Shown here: positions 1-5,981 of the stretch, one piece after another
Layout: each line of letters begins with the position of its first letter
How positions within the stretch are numbered: position 1 is the stretch's first letter
Source: Candidatus Manganitrophaceae bacterium
GTDB lineage: Bacteria > Nitrospirota > Nitrospiria > SBBL01 > Manganitrophaceae
Assembly: GCA_004297235.1 (NCBI GenBank)
Contig: SCUR01000175.1
Span: 1 to 7,043 of the forward strand
Direction: 5' to 3'
DNA: 7,043 nt
The notes under the pieces: model-generated
The model's database searches: none
Told to the model about the DNA's origin: nothing
What the model saw: only the letters and a program-made list of their open reading frames with translations
Program-made: the position numbers and the translations under genes

Positions 1-1
1 C

Positions 2-385
2 GATCTTACACAGCAGTTGTCGGCGACCACCCGGAGCCGGCACGGATTGACGATCGATTCACTCCAGCAGTACTCGGGCCATATCGACAATGCGGGGGTG
101 AATTCGCCTATCAAAGATCCGACCAATTTGGGGCCGACTTTTGTGGTCGATTTTGATGTTTACCAACAGCAGCAACTCAATGGGGTCCGGTTCGCGTCGG
201 CCACGCCGTTTTGTACCGGGCCGCCAGGCTGCGCGGCGTGTACGAGCACGATTGAATTTGACACCCTGGGGATTCCAACAAACGACGCCGGGACTCCTCT
301 CTGCAGCGTGTCACTGGTCTTAACAAGGAGCGGGGCGGCCAACCAAACGGTTACGATTGAGGCGAACACAGGAAAAATAAACTAG
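2..385 (+). CDS. GspH/FimT-like minor pseudopilin, C-terminal part (5' end cut by window)
   Basis: The frame is open from the first bases of the window to TAG at 383-385, giving 127 visible residues. The N-terminal prepilin helix lies outside the window. The visible part has the layout of the GspH/FimT globular domain: an I-x-F-D-x-x-G strand (residues 84-90), then a strand of the LVLTRSG type, and a last strand ending VTIEANTGKIN, close to the usual T-G-R/K-I ending of this family. Four cysteines (71, 77, 80, 101) could form disulfides outside the cytoplasm. The PilV-like gene follows after 10 bases, so this is probably the first pseudopilin of a FimT-PilV-PilW-PilX set whose products prime pilus assembly and sit at the tip. 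A TTG at 17 could be read as a start but would leave no signal helix, so I treat the gene as truncated. An MshC-type label is an alternative. Confidence 0.75.
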   Translation, partial: DLTQQLSATTRSRHGLTIDSLQQYSGHIDNAGVNSPIKDPTNLGPTFVVDFDVYQQQQLNGVRFASATPFCTGPPGCAACTSTIEFDTLGIPTNDAGTPLCSVSLVLTRSGAANQTVTIEANTGKIN

Positions 386-395
386 AGATAAAAAG

Positions 396-836
396 ATGGG
401 GATGCGGGGTTTCACTTTTATTGAAATTATTCTGGTGATCGTACTCATGGCGATTGCGATCCCGGGGCTCGTTTCCGCCGTCAGCTTCATCGCCAAATCC
501 CAGGTCAATCCAATAGGAACAACGATCGCAGCCGATTTGGCGCAGGAGGAGATGGAGACTATTATTGCCAAGAAGAAGTCTTCCTGCGGAACGTGCGGTT
601 ATGCCAATACGCCGCCGACAAACTGCAACACACCATTGGTCGGCGCTTTTGCGGCCATGGCAAGTCCCTTTTCAAATTACTGGAAAAAAACGGATGCAGT
701 TTGTGTCCAGCCTGATTTAACGACAACATCCCTCATCGATTTGGGCTATAAAAGAATCACCGTAACAGTGCAAGCCCGTGGTGTCGGGCCGAGCGTCCCG
801 GATGCCGTGATGGTCACACTCGTAACAGGGCCTTGA
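396..836 (+). CDS. PilV/MshD-like type IV minor prepilin
   Basis: The 146-residue protein starts with a very short leader ending in Gly5, followed by FTFIE. This is a class III signal cleaved by prepilin peptidase (PilD), with the conserved Glu at mature position 5. A hydrophobic helix runs to about residue 32. The segment AQEEMETIIAKK (49-60) is typical of PilV-like pseudopilins, as is the late strand YKRITVTVQA (118-127). Cysteines at 64, 67, 77 and 103 include a CGTC (C-x-x-C) pair, probably a periplasmic disulfide. The role by family is a minor subunit of the tip or priming complex. ATG at 402 is an alternative start that would leave only two residues before the cleavage glycine's neighbour, so 396 is preferred. 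A weak AGAG stands about 8 bases upstream. The next gene begins 3 bases after the stop, which implies a shared transcript and coupled translation. Confidence 0.85.
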   Translation: MGMRGFTFIEIILVIVLMAIAIPGLVSAVSFIAKSQVNPIGTTIAADLAQEEMETIIAKKKSSCGTCGYANTPPTNCNTPLVGAFAAMASPFSNYWKKTDAVCVQPDLTTTSLIDLGYKRITVTVQARGVGPSVPDAVMVTLVTGP

Positions 837-839
837 ACG

Positions 840-1370
840 ATGAATCAAAAAGGGGTCACCCTCATTGAGTTGATGTTATCGATTGTGCTCATCGGCATCA
901 TCGCCTATGTGATGTCCGATGCTTTCGTTTACTCCAGCCGGAGCGTCTTGACCGCAAATTCGGTGAGGGACGCCACACAGACGGGACGATTGGCGATCGA
1001 TCGGATGGTCCGTGAGATTCGGAATGTTCAAAACAACCGGTGTGTCCAGACGGCGACAGGGCAGACCTTCAGATTCGTCGATGGAGACAATAATAATATC
1101 ACCTACAGTTGGAACGGGGTAGCGGGACAGCCGCTGACGCGGACCTTAAACGGGACACCGAATACAATGCTCGATCAGGTGAACAATCTCGTCTTTACCT
1201 ATTACAGGAATGATGCGACCGCGGTCGGAGCACCGGTCACGTGCGCCGCCACCCCCTGTTCGCCCGCCTGCGCACCGACCGATCTCTGGTCGGTGAATAT
1301 CGACTTGACGACACAATCGGGCGGTCAGACGGTGCAGCTTCGATCGCAGGTGCATCCGGGCGGTTTCTAG
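840..1370 (+). CDS. PilW/MshO (PulJ)-like type IV minor prepilin
   Basis: The 176-residue protein has a prepilin leader MNQKG followed by VTLIE and a hydrophobic helix to about residue 24, with Glu10 as the mature Glu5. The region SVRDATQTGRLAIDRMVREI (41-60) is the amphipathic segment typical of PilW/PulJ proteins. The sequence then follows their usual plan: a strand TFRFVDGDNNNITYSW (76-91), a turn with LTRTLNG (99-105), a strand LVFTYY (117-122), and a final VNIDLTTQSGGQTVQL strand with the short ending SQVHP. Cysteines are at 68, 135, 140 and 144, the last three clustered in a loop. It is expected to be an inner-membrane-anchored minor subunit that joins PilV and PilX in the tip complex. 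It follows the PilV-like gene after 3 bases with no strong ribosome site, so translation is probably coupled. Confidence 0.86.
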   Translation: MNQKGVTLIELMLSIVLIGIIAYVMSDAFVYSSRSVLTANSVRDATQTGRLAIDRMVREIRNVQNNRCVQTATGQTFRFVDGDNNNITYSWNGVAGQPLTRTLNGTPNTMLDQVNNLVFTYYRNDATAVGAPVTCAATPCSPACAPTDLWSVNIDLTTQSGGQTVQLRSQVHPGGF

Positions 1371-1379
1371 GAAAACTTT

Positions 1380-2261
1380 ATGAAGGAGAGGCGGTATGAT
1401 AATCAGCGCGGTGCGAGTCTCATCATCGCGATTGCTCTCCTTCTGGTAATGGGAATCATCTCGGCGGCCTTTGTATCGATGGTGAACACGGAGACGTTTA
1501 TTTCGATGAATCAATCGGGCGGACAGCAGACCTTCTTTATTGCAGAAGGCGGCGTCGAGTTCGGTCAGCGCTCCCTGGCCCAGAACCTTGATTGGTATCG
1601 AAGCGCGGTTGATCCGATTCTCATCCCTGCTACCAACTTAGGAGCGGGGTCTTTTTCGGCGAATATCAATCTCCCTGCGACGATGCTCCGATCTCAAGTT
1701 CCGTCAGGTACGCTCGGTACGATTCGGGTTTACACGACCGATCGGTTCCCGGCCAATGGGAACTTGCAGATTGAGGATGATATCACCGGAGGTGGCGAGT
1801 TTGTAACCTACAATGGGACCGGCCCCACGACCTTCACGATCACCGCGAGAGGGGTCTCGATTGGAGGGATTTCGAACGGGACCTCTCCCCATTCCCGAGG
1901 GGATGTGGTCTATCCGGTGACGACCCTTTCGGTGGCCCTTGTAAACAGTTGCACGGCACCGGCCTCATTTACAATCGCCACCCACCCGAAGTTCCTTGGC
2001 GCGGGGACGGTCGATATCGAGGGGGAGGAAATCAGTTATACCGGCTCGACCACGGCGGGCGGAACGACGACCCTCACAGGGGTAACGCGATGCCAGAATG
2101 GAACGGCGTCGGCGGCTCATAACCTCGGTCGACCGGTCACGCCGATGTTGGTCGATACGACCTCGCCTGATTTTGAAGCGGAAGTTATTTCAACCGGAAC
2201 AGTCGGACTCCCCATAACCGGAAATGCGGCGCGGGTGGTTCGGAAAACGGTGCAACGTTAA
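1380..2261 (+). CDS. PilX/MshP-like pseudopilin with two extra beta-rich modules
   Basis: The N-terminus has Gly11 followed by ASLIIAIALLLVMG, the pattern of the PilX N-terminal domain. Position 5 after the glycine is Ile rather than Glu, as in many PilX and GspK-like subunits. The AEGGVEFG stretch (55-62) is the conserved A-E-x-G helix of this family. At 293 residues it is longer than a typical PilX of about 200. The added length (about 117-256) is made of two related modules, each with an acidic I-E strand, a tyrosine strand, T/A-R, N-G-T, a histidine, a glycine and a valine. Cysteines are at 191 and 238. AGGA at 1369-1372 gives a ribosome site 7 bases before the start. The stop overlaps the next start by one base (TAATG). 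The likely role is a tip or priming subunit, possibly presenting the modules outside the cell. Confidence 0.82.
   Translation: MKERRYDNQRGASLIIAIALLLVMGIISAAFVSMVNTETFISMNQSGGQQTFFIAEGGVEFGQRSLAQNLDWYRSAVDPILIPATNLGAGSFSANINLPATMLRSQVPSGTLGTIRVYTTDRFPANGNLQIEDDITGGGEFVTYNGTGPTTFTITARGVSIGGISNGTSPHSRGDVVYPVTTLSVALVNSCTAPASFTIATHPKFLGAGTVDIEGEEISYTGSTTAGGTTTLTGVTRCQNGTASAAHNLGRPVTPMLVDTTSPDFEAEVISTGTVGLPITGNAARVVRKTVQR
1728..1919 (+). repeat. PilX-like extra module, copy 1 (protein-level repeat)
   Basis: Residues about 117-180 of the PilX-like protein. Landmarks are F123, the I131-E132-D133 strand, Y144 and G146, R157-G158, N166-G167-T168, H171, G174 and V177. These match copy 2 in the same order. 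The match is visible only in the protein and not as DNA identity, so the duplication is old. Confidence 0.55.
1971..2147 (+). repeat. PilX-like extra module, copy 2 (protein-level repeat)
   Basis: Residues about 198-256 of the PilX-like protein. Landmarks are F205, the I213-E214-G215-E216 strand, Y220 and G222, T236-R237, N240-G241-T242, H247, G250 and V253. This copy is the more canonical of the two: I-E-G-E, then Y-T-G, then L-T-G-V-T-R, then N-G-T-x-x-x-A-H. From memory, similar strings occur in phage tail and pilus-associated proteins. Confidence 0.55.
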
Positions 2262-4000
2262 TGAACAGGGTTACAGCCAGAAGCCAGTGGAGATGTGTTC
2301 TTTTGGCTGGACTGATTCTGTGTCTCTGGAGAGGGCCTGTCGAGGCAGCGCGGAGTTATACAATTACACAAACCCCCGCGCTGGGGACGCAGCTTGTCAT
2401 GGGGAGCACGGTGTCGTTCACCTATCGGATTACCAATACCAACACTGGAAGTAATACTGGCGAGCGGATCTACGAGATGCGGTTCCGCCTCCCGGGAACC
2501 GGGACCATCTTTTCTTCCACCACCGCCGCGCCGGCGGGATGGACCCGCACCGCCTATAGCACAACCTCTGTGACGTTCCGAGCGACCAGTTGGGCGAACG
2601 CGATTGCGACCGGGACGTTTAAAGACTTCACCATAATAATGGTCATGCGGACGACGTCGGCGAATGTCAACGAAACCCTCCGGGACATCCGGGCCCGCTA
2701 CACGACGACCACTACCGGGCCGCCATTCTCAAGATTGTCGTCGTTGACCACCAACAATCCCGGATCATGGGCATTGAGAGCATTGGCTGCAACGATTCAA
2801 ATTACCGACACATCGAATAATCCAATCTCCTCGGTCCAATCGGGCGGGAGCTTTAAGGTGATCATCACGGTGACGAATCGCTCGTCTTCCACCCAGTCAA
2901 GCATCGTCGTCGGCAATGGGGGAAATCGGCCGGTGGCCACCGTCGGGGCACCTCCCGCGGGCCCGGCCCCCTATCCAAAAGTCACGCTCAATAGTCCGAC
3001 GCCGGTTTATAGTCCCAATCCGCTTACATTGGCGCCAGGGGCGACCGGAACGATTACCTTTACTTATACGACCAGCGCGGCGGCGCCCAATCCGGACAGC
3101 GGCACGGTCACCTTCTCCTTCTATGTTCGGAACAGTACTGGAAGCGCCACTTCCATCAATCCGATCACCTCGGGCTCCCTCAACGTAAACACCCCGAGCG
3201 CCAGTCTCAGCGTCAACCCCCTCTGCGTCTACCTAGGCCAGAACTTCACGGTGACGATGACGCTCACCAACAGCGCTCCGAACGCAATCATTAACGTTAC
3301 GCCGACGCTGACCCCCTCCGTCGGAGCCCCTATTGTCCTCGATGCCGGCACAGTTCCGAATCCGAATCCAGCCCCTCCGAATGGCCCGATTCCGGCATCG
3401 AACAGCGGAACTTTTCTTTTTACCTGGGTCTACCAGGTCAACGGGGGGACCGCCGGGGATACATTTGGGTTCACCGGCTCAGCCTCGGGAACGGAGCAGG
3501 GGACAGGAACTCCCCGATCAACGCTGACGACCACCTCGCCGACGGTGACGCGGGCGGGGTTTACCACCACCATCGACCCTCCATCGACCAATGCGTCGAG
3601 CACCAATCAGGAGCTGACTTGGTCGTTCACAAATCAGGGCTGTAACGAGGTTAAAGCCGTGTCGCTCTCGATTCCACCGGGATGGTTGTGGGGAGGAGAT
3701 GCATATTCTCTGGTGGAGAAGGCCGCCGGAACCTTTGTCGAAACCTGGACGGTCTCGGGAACCAATCCGGTTGTTTTCAACGCCCCGGTGGGGGATGAGA
3801 TGATTATCGGAGGGTCGGGGGAGTTTCGGCTGGTTTTCACCGCGGTGCCGAGCGCTCCGGAGACTAGCACCTTCACGCGGATTATCACCGACATAAACAA
3901 CGCTTCGGCGACGTTGAACATGCCATTTACGGTTGACCCCTTCAACACCGGGGGATTGAATCAAGCCGACACCGAGTCGTACCGCGAGGACTTTCGATGA
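2261..4000 (+). CDS. Exported protein with about four Ig-like (DUF11/CARDB-type) modules; putative pilus-tip or surface protein
   Basis: A 579-residue protein with a cleavable signal peptide: arginines at 3, 7 and 11, a hydrophobic core at 12-23, and a V-E-A cleavage site after about A29. The remainder is rich in Thr, Ser, Asn, Gly and Pro and looks all-beta. Four stretches repeat the plan 'exposed strand, G/S-x-x-F-x-V-x-x-x-x-T-N, strand', with the T-N asparagine at 59, 206, 337 and 458, a spacing of 121-147 residues that suits Ig-like modules. A Pro/Asn-rich linker lies at 366-379. The mature part has only two cysteines (322 and 461). There is no LPxTG, PEP-CTERM or C-terminal membrane segment, so it should be released or held by partners. 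Coupling to pilX and its place after the pseudopilins match the slot of PilY1 or MshQ, but I see no PilY1 propeller, metal-binding loop or von Willebrand domain. Exact function is unknown; an adhesive tip protein is inferred. Confidence 0.78.
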   Translation: MNRVTARSQWRCVLLAGLILCLWRGPVEAARSYTITQTPALGTQLVMGSTVSFTYRITNTNTGSNTGERIYEMRFRLPGTGTIFSSTTAAPAGWTRTAYSTTSVTFRATSWANAIATGTFKDFTIIMVMRTTSANVNETLRDIRARYTTTTTGPPFSRLSSLTTNNPGSWALRALAATIQITDTSNNPISSVQSGGSFKVIITVTNRSSSTQSSIVVGNGGNRPVATVGAPPAGPAPYPKVTLNSPTPVYSPNPLTLAPGATGTITFTYTTSAAAPNPDSGTVTFSFYVRNSTGSATSINPITSGSLNVNTPSASLSVNPLCVYLGQNFTVTMTLTNSAPNAIINVTPTLTPSVGAPIVLDAGTVPNPNPAPPNGPIPASNSGTFLFTWVYQVNGGTAGDTFGFTGSASGTEQGTGTPRSTLTTTSPTVTRAGFTTTIDPPSTNASSTNQELTWSFTNQGCNEVKAVSLSIPPGWLWGGDAYSLVEKAAGTFVETWTVSGTNPVVFNAPVGDEMIIGGSGEFRLVFTAVPSAPETSTFTRIITDINNASATLNMPFTVDPFNTGGLNQADTESYREDFR

Positions 4001-4014
4001 GCGATCGGGTTTTT
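3993..4014 (+). terminator. Weak terminator-like hairpin with T5 tract
   Basis: CGAT at 3995-3998 pairs with ATCG at 4004-4007 across a 5-base loop. Two G-T wobble pairs extend the stem outward, and five T follow at 4010-4014. The stem overlaps the stop codon of the Ig-repeat gene. It is short and would be leaky at best; it counts mainly because it sits at the only sizeable gap between the two gene groups. Confidence 0.22.
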
Positions 4015-4067
4015 CGTGTGAACGTTAGAAAAATAAATTCATTATTCCTTTTTGGTTGGCATCGTAA
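4015..4067 (+). promoter_or_regulatory. AT-rich intergenic region before the MerR-type gene; candidate promoter/operator
   Basis: This is the AT-rich part of the longest gap in the window. A small inverted repeat, AATAA at 4032-4036 and TTATT at 4042-4046, is separated by 5 bases. A poor sigma-70-like pair can be drawn: GTGAAC at 4018-4023 and CATTAT at 4040-4045, 16 bases apart, with 3 and 4 matches to consensus. The MerR-type start at 4068 has no clear Shine-Dalgarno sequence. The evidence is position and base composition more than motif quality. Confidence 0.3.
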
Positions 4068-4346
4068 ATGAAAACATCCGAGATTCTTCAAGAGGTCGAT
4101 ATCCCGCGGCACAAGCTCTACTATCTGGAGCAAAAAGGATATGTCACGCCGAAGCGGATTCCGATGGGTGATTTGGAAGCGCGGGAGTACAGTGACGGCG
4201 ATTTGATCAAAATTAAATCGATCTGGAAATATTTGATGAAGGGATTCAAACACAAGGTCGCTTACGAGATGGCGATGAAGGAGATCGTCTCGATGAACGG
4301 AGCGAATGGGACCGGGACCTCCACCAATGGACTGTCGAGGGGATAG
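4068..4346 (+). CDS. Small MerR-type winged-helix DNA-binding protein
   Basis: The 92-residue protein matches the MerR DNA-binding domain along residues 3-70. It has a first helix-turn-helix (TSEILQEVDIPRHKLYYLEQ, 3-22) with the conserved Arg14, Tyr18/19 and Glu21. G-Y-V-x-P-K-R (24-30) follows, then a wing ending R-E-Y-S (39-42), Asp45, and a second helical pair (DLIKIKSIWKYLMKGF, 45-60) with the usual K-G-F. There is no effector-binding domain, and the long dimerisation helix is at best begun (61-73). The Gly/Asn/Thr-rich tail (74-92) is probably disordered. It lacks the cysteines used by metal-sensing MerR proteins. The stop is followed one base later by the pilM start, so the two are translationally coupled and the protein may control this operon. 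A chromosome-binding or excisionase-like role is possible from the domain alone, though no phage genes are nearby. Confidence 0.8.
   Translation: MKTSEILQEVDIPRHKLYYLEQKGYVTPKRIPMGDLEAREYSDGDLIKIKSIWKYLMKGFKHKVAYEMAMKEIVSMNGANGTGTSTNGLSRG
4337..4342 (+). promoter_or_regulatory. Ribosome binding site of pilM
   Basis: GAGGGG lies inside the last codons of the MerR-type gene, 5 bases before ATG at 4348. It fixes the pilM start there rather than at the upstream in-frame ATG at 4306, which would add a 14-residue proline-rich stretch unlike the family. Confidence 0.7.
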
Positions 4347-4347
4347 C

Positions 4348-5367
4348 ATGGATTGGCTGCCGTTTAGTAAGCCGTTTTGGGGGATCGACATCGGGGCAAG
4401 CTCGGTGAAGGTGGTCCGTCTTTCTCGGACGCGGCAAGGGGTCAAGCTGCTCGACATCGGAATTAAGGAGCTTCCACCCGAGCAGGATTTCCGTCAAGAG
4501 AACATCGCGTCCGCCCTGGAAGAGCTGATCAAAGAGAAAAAACGGCCGAAAGCGGTGATTAATTTTTCAGGTCCGGCGCCGTTGATCCGTTATTTGACCC
4601 TTCCCGCCATGCCGAAAGAAGAGCTTGCGGAGGCGGTGAAGTGGGAAGCCAAGAAGCTGGTTTCGATTCCGATGGAGGAGATGATCCTCGATTTCATCAT
4701 TGCCGGAGGAAGGCAAGAGCGGGATACGAAACGATACGATTTAATCCTGGTCGTGGCCGAGAAGAGTACGCTGCGGGAACAGTGGGCAATGATGCAGCGG
4801 GCCGGTTTGGAGATCGTGGCGATTGACGTCAATCCGCTTTCGCTGATGAATACGGTCCGGCTGAGTTACGGGAAAGAGCTGAGCGGGAATTTCATCTACA
4901 TCGACATCGGCGCCGTGAAGACCGACATGACGATCTTAAAAGATGGGGTGCTCCGGTTTACTCGGCGAATCGAAGTCGGGGGAGAGCAGATTACCCGTCG
5001 GCTTCAGCAGGAGATGAATCTCTCCTTTGAAGAGGCGGAGAAATTAAAACGGGAAAAAGGACTCGGTGCGGAGGAAGCGGCACAGACGGTGATCAAAAGC
5101 GAGATGGATCGCTTCATCGTGGAGATTCAACGATCGATCGACTACTATCGGGCGCAGTTCCGGGAAGGTGTCTTCAAGAAGATGGTCCTGATGGGGGGCG
5201 GGGCGCTTCTTCCCGGGTTTTCCGATTACTTCGGAAGCTATTTCGAGGCCGATATGGAAATCGACGATCCCCTCGCGGAGATCGTTGGAACCGAGTCGGC
5301 CGGCGCGATTCGAGCCATCGCGCCCCGTTTTTCGAGCGGGATCGGGTTGGCCCTCCGCTCTCATTAA
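4348..5367 (+). CDS. pilM: PilM, actin-like ATPase of the pilus alignment complex
   Basis: The 339-residue protein is cytoplasmic, of the PilM/FtsA actin-like fold, and full length for the family. Nucleotide-binding motifs are in order: phosphate 1, W-G-I-D-I-G-A-S-S (11-19), with V-K-V-V-R after it; phosphate 2, Y-I-D-I-G-A (184-189), followed by T192-D-M-T; and the adenosine motif M-G-G-G-A-L-L-P-G (282-290). The stretch LPAMPKEELAEAVKWEAKK (85-103) with IPMEEMILDF (107-116) is the hallmark segment of PilM proteins. By family knowledge it binds the cytoplasmic N-terminus of PilN and couples the membrane complex to the motor. The gene starts one base after the MerR-type stop and ends 38 bases before pilN. 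MSHA systems carry a PilM homologue (MshI), but the intact nucleotide motifs here suit the name PilM. Confidence 0.93.
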   Translation: MDWLPFSKPFWGIDIGASSVKVVRLSRTRQGVKLLDIGIKELPPEQDFRQENIASALEELIKEKKRPKAVINFSGPAPLIRYLTLPAMPKEELAEAVKWEAKKLVSIPMEEMILDFIIAGGRQERDTKRYDLILVVAEKSTLREQWAMMQRAGLEIVAIDVNPLSLMNTVRLSYGKELSGNFIYIDIGAVKTDMTILKDGVLRFTRRIEVGGEQITRRLQQEMNLSFEEAEKLKREKGLGAEEAAQTVIKSEMDRFIVEIQRSIDYYRAQFREGVFKKMVLMGGGALLPGFSDYFGSYFEADMEIDDPLAEIVGTESAGAIRAIAPRFSSGIGLALRSH

Positions 5368-5405
5368 TGCCGCGACTCTCCCCGGGAGGGCGCGGATGAG
5401 GATCT

Positions 5406-5981
5406 ATGAAGGAACACATTAATCTTTTCCAACCGGACCTTCTGGAAGGGACCCTGAAGGCGAAGACGCCGAAGAAAAAGCAACTGCTCGGCACTTCGGC
5501 GGTTGTATTTCTTCTTCTTTTTATCGTTGTGTTTTATATCCAGGACGGAAAGAAGCAGATTTTGCTGAAAAGAGAGGTGGATGCGATCCTTCAACAACGG
5601 CAACAGCTCGAACAGCAGATGGCGAGCCTGGGCGTTCTCTCCGGAGAGAAAAATGGAGCCGGGCGGCTGCTTACCGTCGAGGCGATCTTGAAGGAGCGAA
5701 TTGCCTGGTCAAGGGTATTGGTAGAGGTCAGCCGGGTTGTTCCGGAGGGGGTCTGGATTACCGCGTTGGAGAACAGTGCGGAGAAGGGGGTGCGACTCGA
5801 TGGATTCGCATTATCTTATCCCAAGGTGACCGACCTTATGTCTTCTCTCGAGGTGTCTCCCCTGTTTCAAGATGTGCTGCTTGATTTTTCACGGCAGAAT
5901 TCCGGCGAGCGGAGAGTCGATTTCTCAATCCATACCCGTTTGAAGCAAGCCGGTCCGGAGAATCGATTGGGGAAGAAATGA
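5406..5981 (+). CDS. pilN: PilN-family inner-membrane protein of the alignment complex
   Basis: The 191-residue protein has a short cytoplasmic N-terminus (1-26, basic near K18-K25), one membrane helix (about 27-45), a Gln/Leu-rich coiled coil (about 48-76), and a periplasmic ferredoxin-like domain. That domain shows the PilN signature W-S-R-V-L-V-E-V-S (101-109) and V-V-P-E-G-V-W-I-T (111-119). PilN pairs with PilO through the coiled coil and docks PilM with its N-terminus. The docking motif, usually I-N-L-L-P, reads I-N-L-F-Q-P (5-10) here, closer to the I-N-L-Y-Q-P form that I recall from MSHA-type PilN proteins. GAGG at 5398-5401 stands 4 bases before the ATG. The last four bases overlap the pilO start (ATGA). 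The C-terminal tail after about residue 180 is charged and probably free. Confidence 0.88.
   Translation: MKEHINLFQPDLLEGTLKAKTPKKKQLLGTSAVVFLLLFIVVFYIQDGKKQILLKREVDAILQQRQQLEQQMASLGVLSGEKNGAGRLLTVEAILKERIAWSRVLVEVSRVVPEGVWITALENSAEKGVRLDGFALSYPKVTDLMSSLEVSPLFQDVLLDFSRQNSGERRVDFSIHTRLKQAGPENRLGKK

Noticed and set aside
1146..1514. 122-codon open frame on the - strand across the PilW/PilX junction
   Set aside because: Arg/His-rich product typical of a shadow frame, opposite two well-supported pseudopilin genes.
2312..2323. Possible lipobox (L-I-L-C) in the signal peptide of the Ig-repeat protein
   Set aside because: The residue before Cys21 is Leu rather than Gly, Ala or Ser, and a better V-E-A cleavage site lies downstream.
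3355..3372. Short tandem repeat CCGAAT in the Ig-repeat gene
   Set aside because: Two copies only, coding for a Pro-Asn linker; explained by amino acid composition.
4306..4347. Upstream in-frame ATG for pilM
   Set aside because: It would add a proline-rich 14-residue extension inside the MerR-type gene. ATG at 4348 has a good GAGGGG site and matches the usual short PilM start.
3942..4457. 171-codon open frame on the - strand across the Ig-gene end, the gap and the MerR-type gene
   Set aside because: It crosses two genes with clear homology on the + strand, and its product has no recognisable domain.
5376..5390. Possible hairpin in the pilM-pilN gap around CTCCCCGGGAG
   Set aside because: Only a 4-base stem with a 3-base loop and no T tract; too weak to call a terminator, and it would interrupt a conserved operon.
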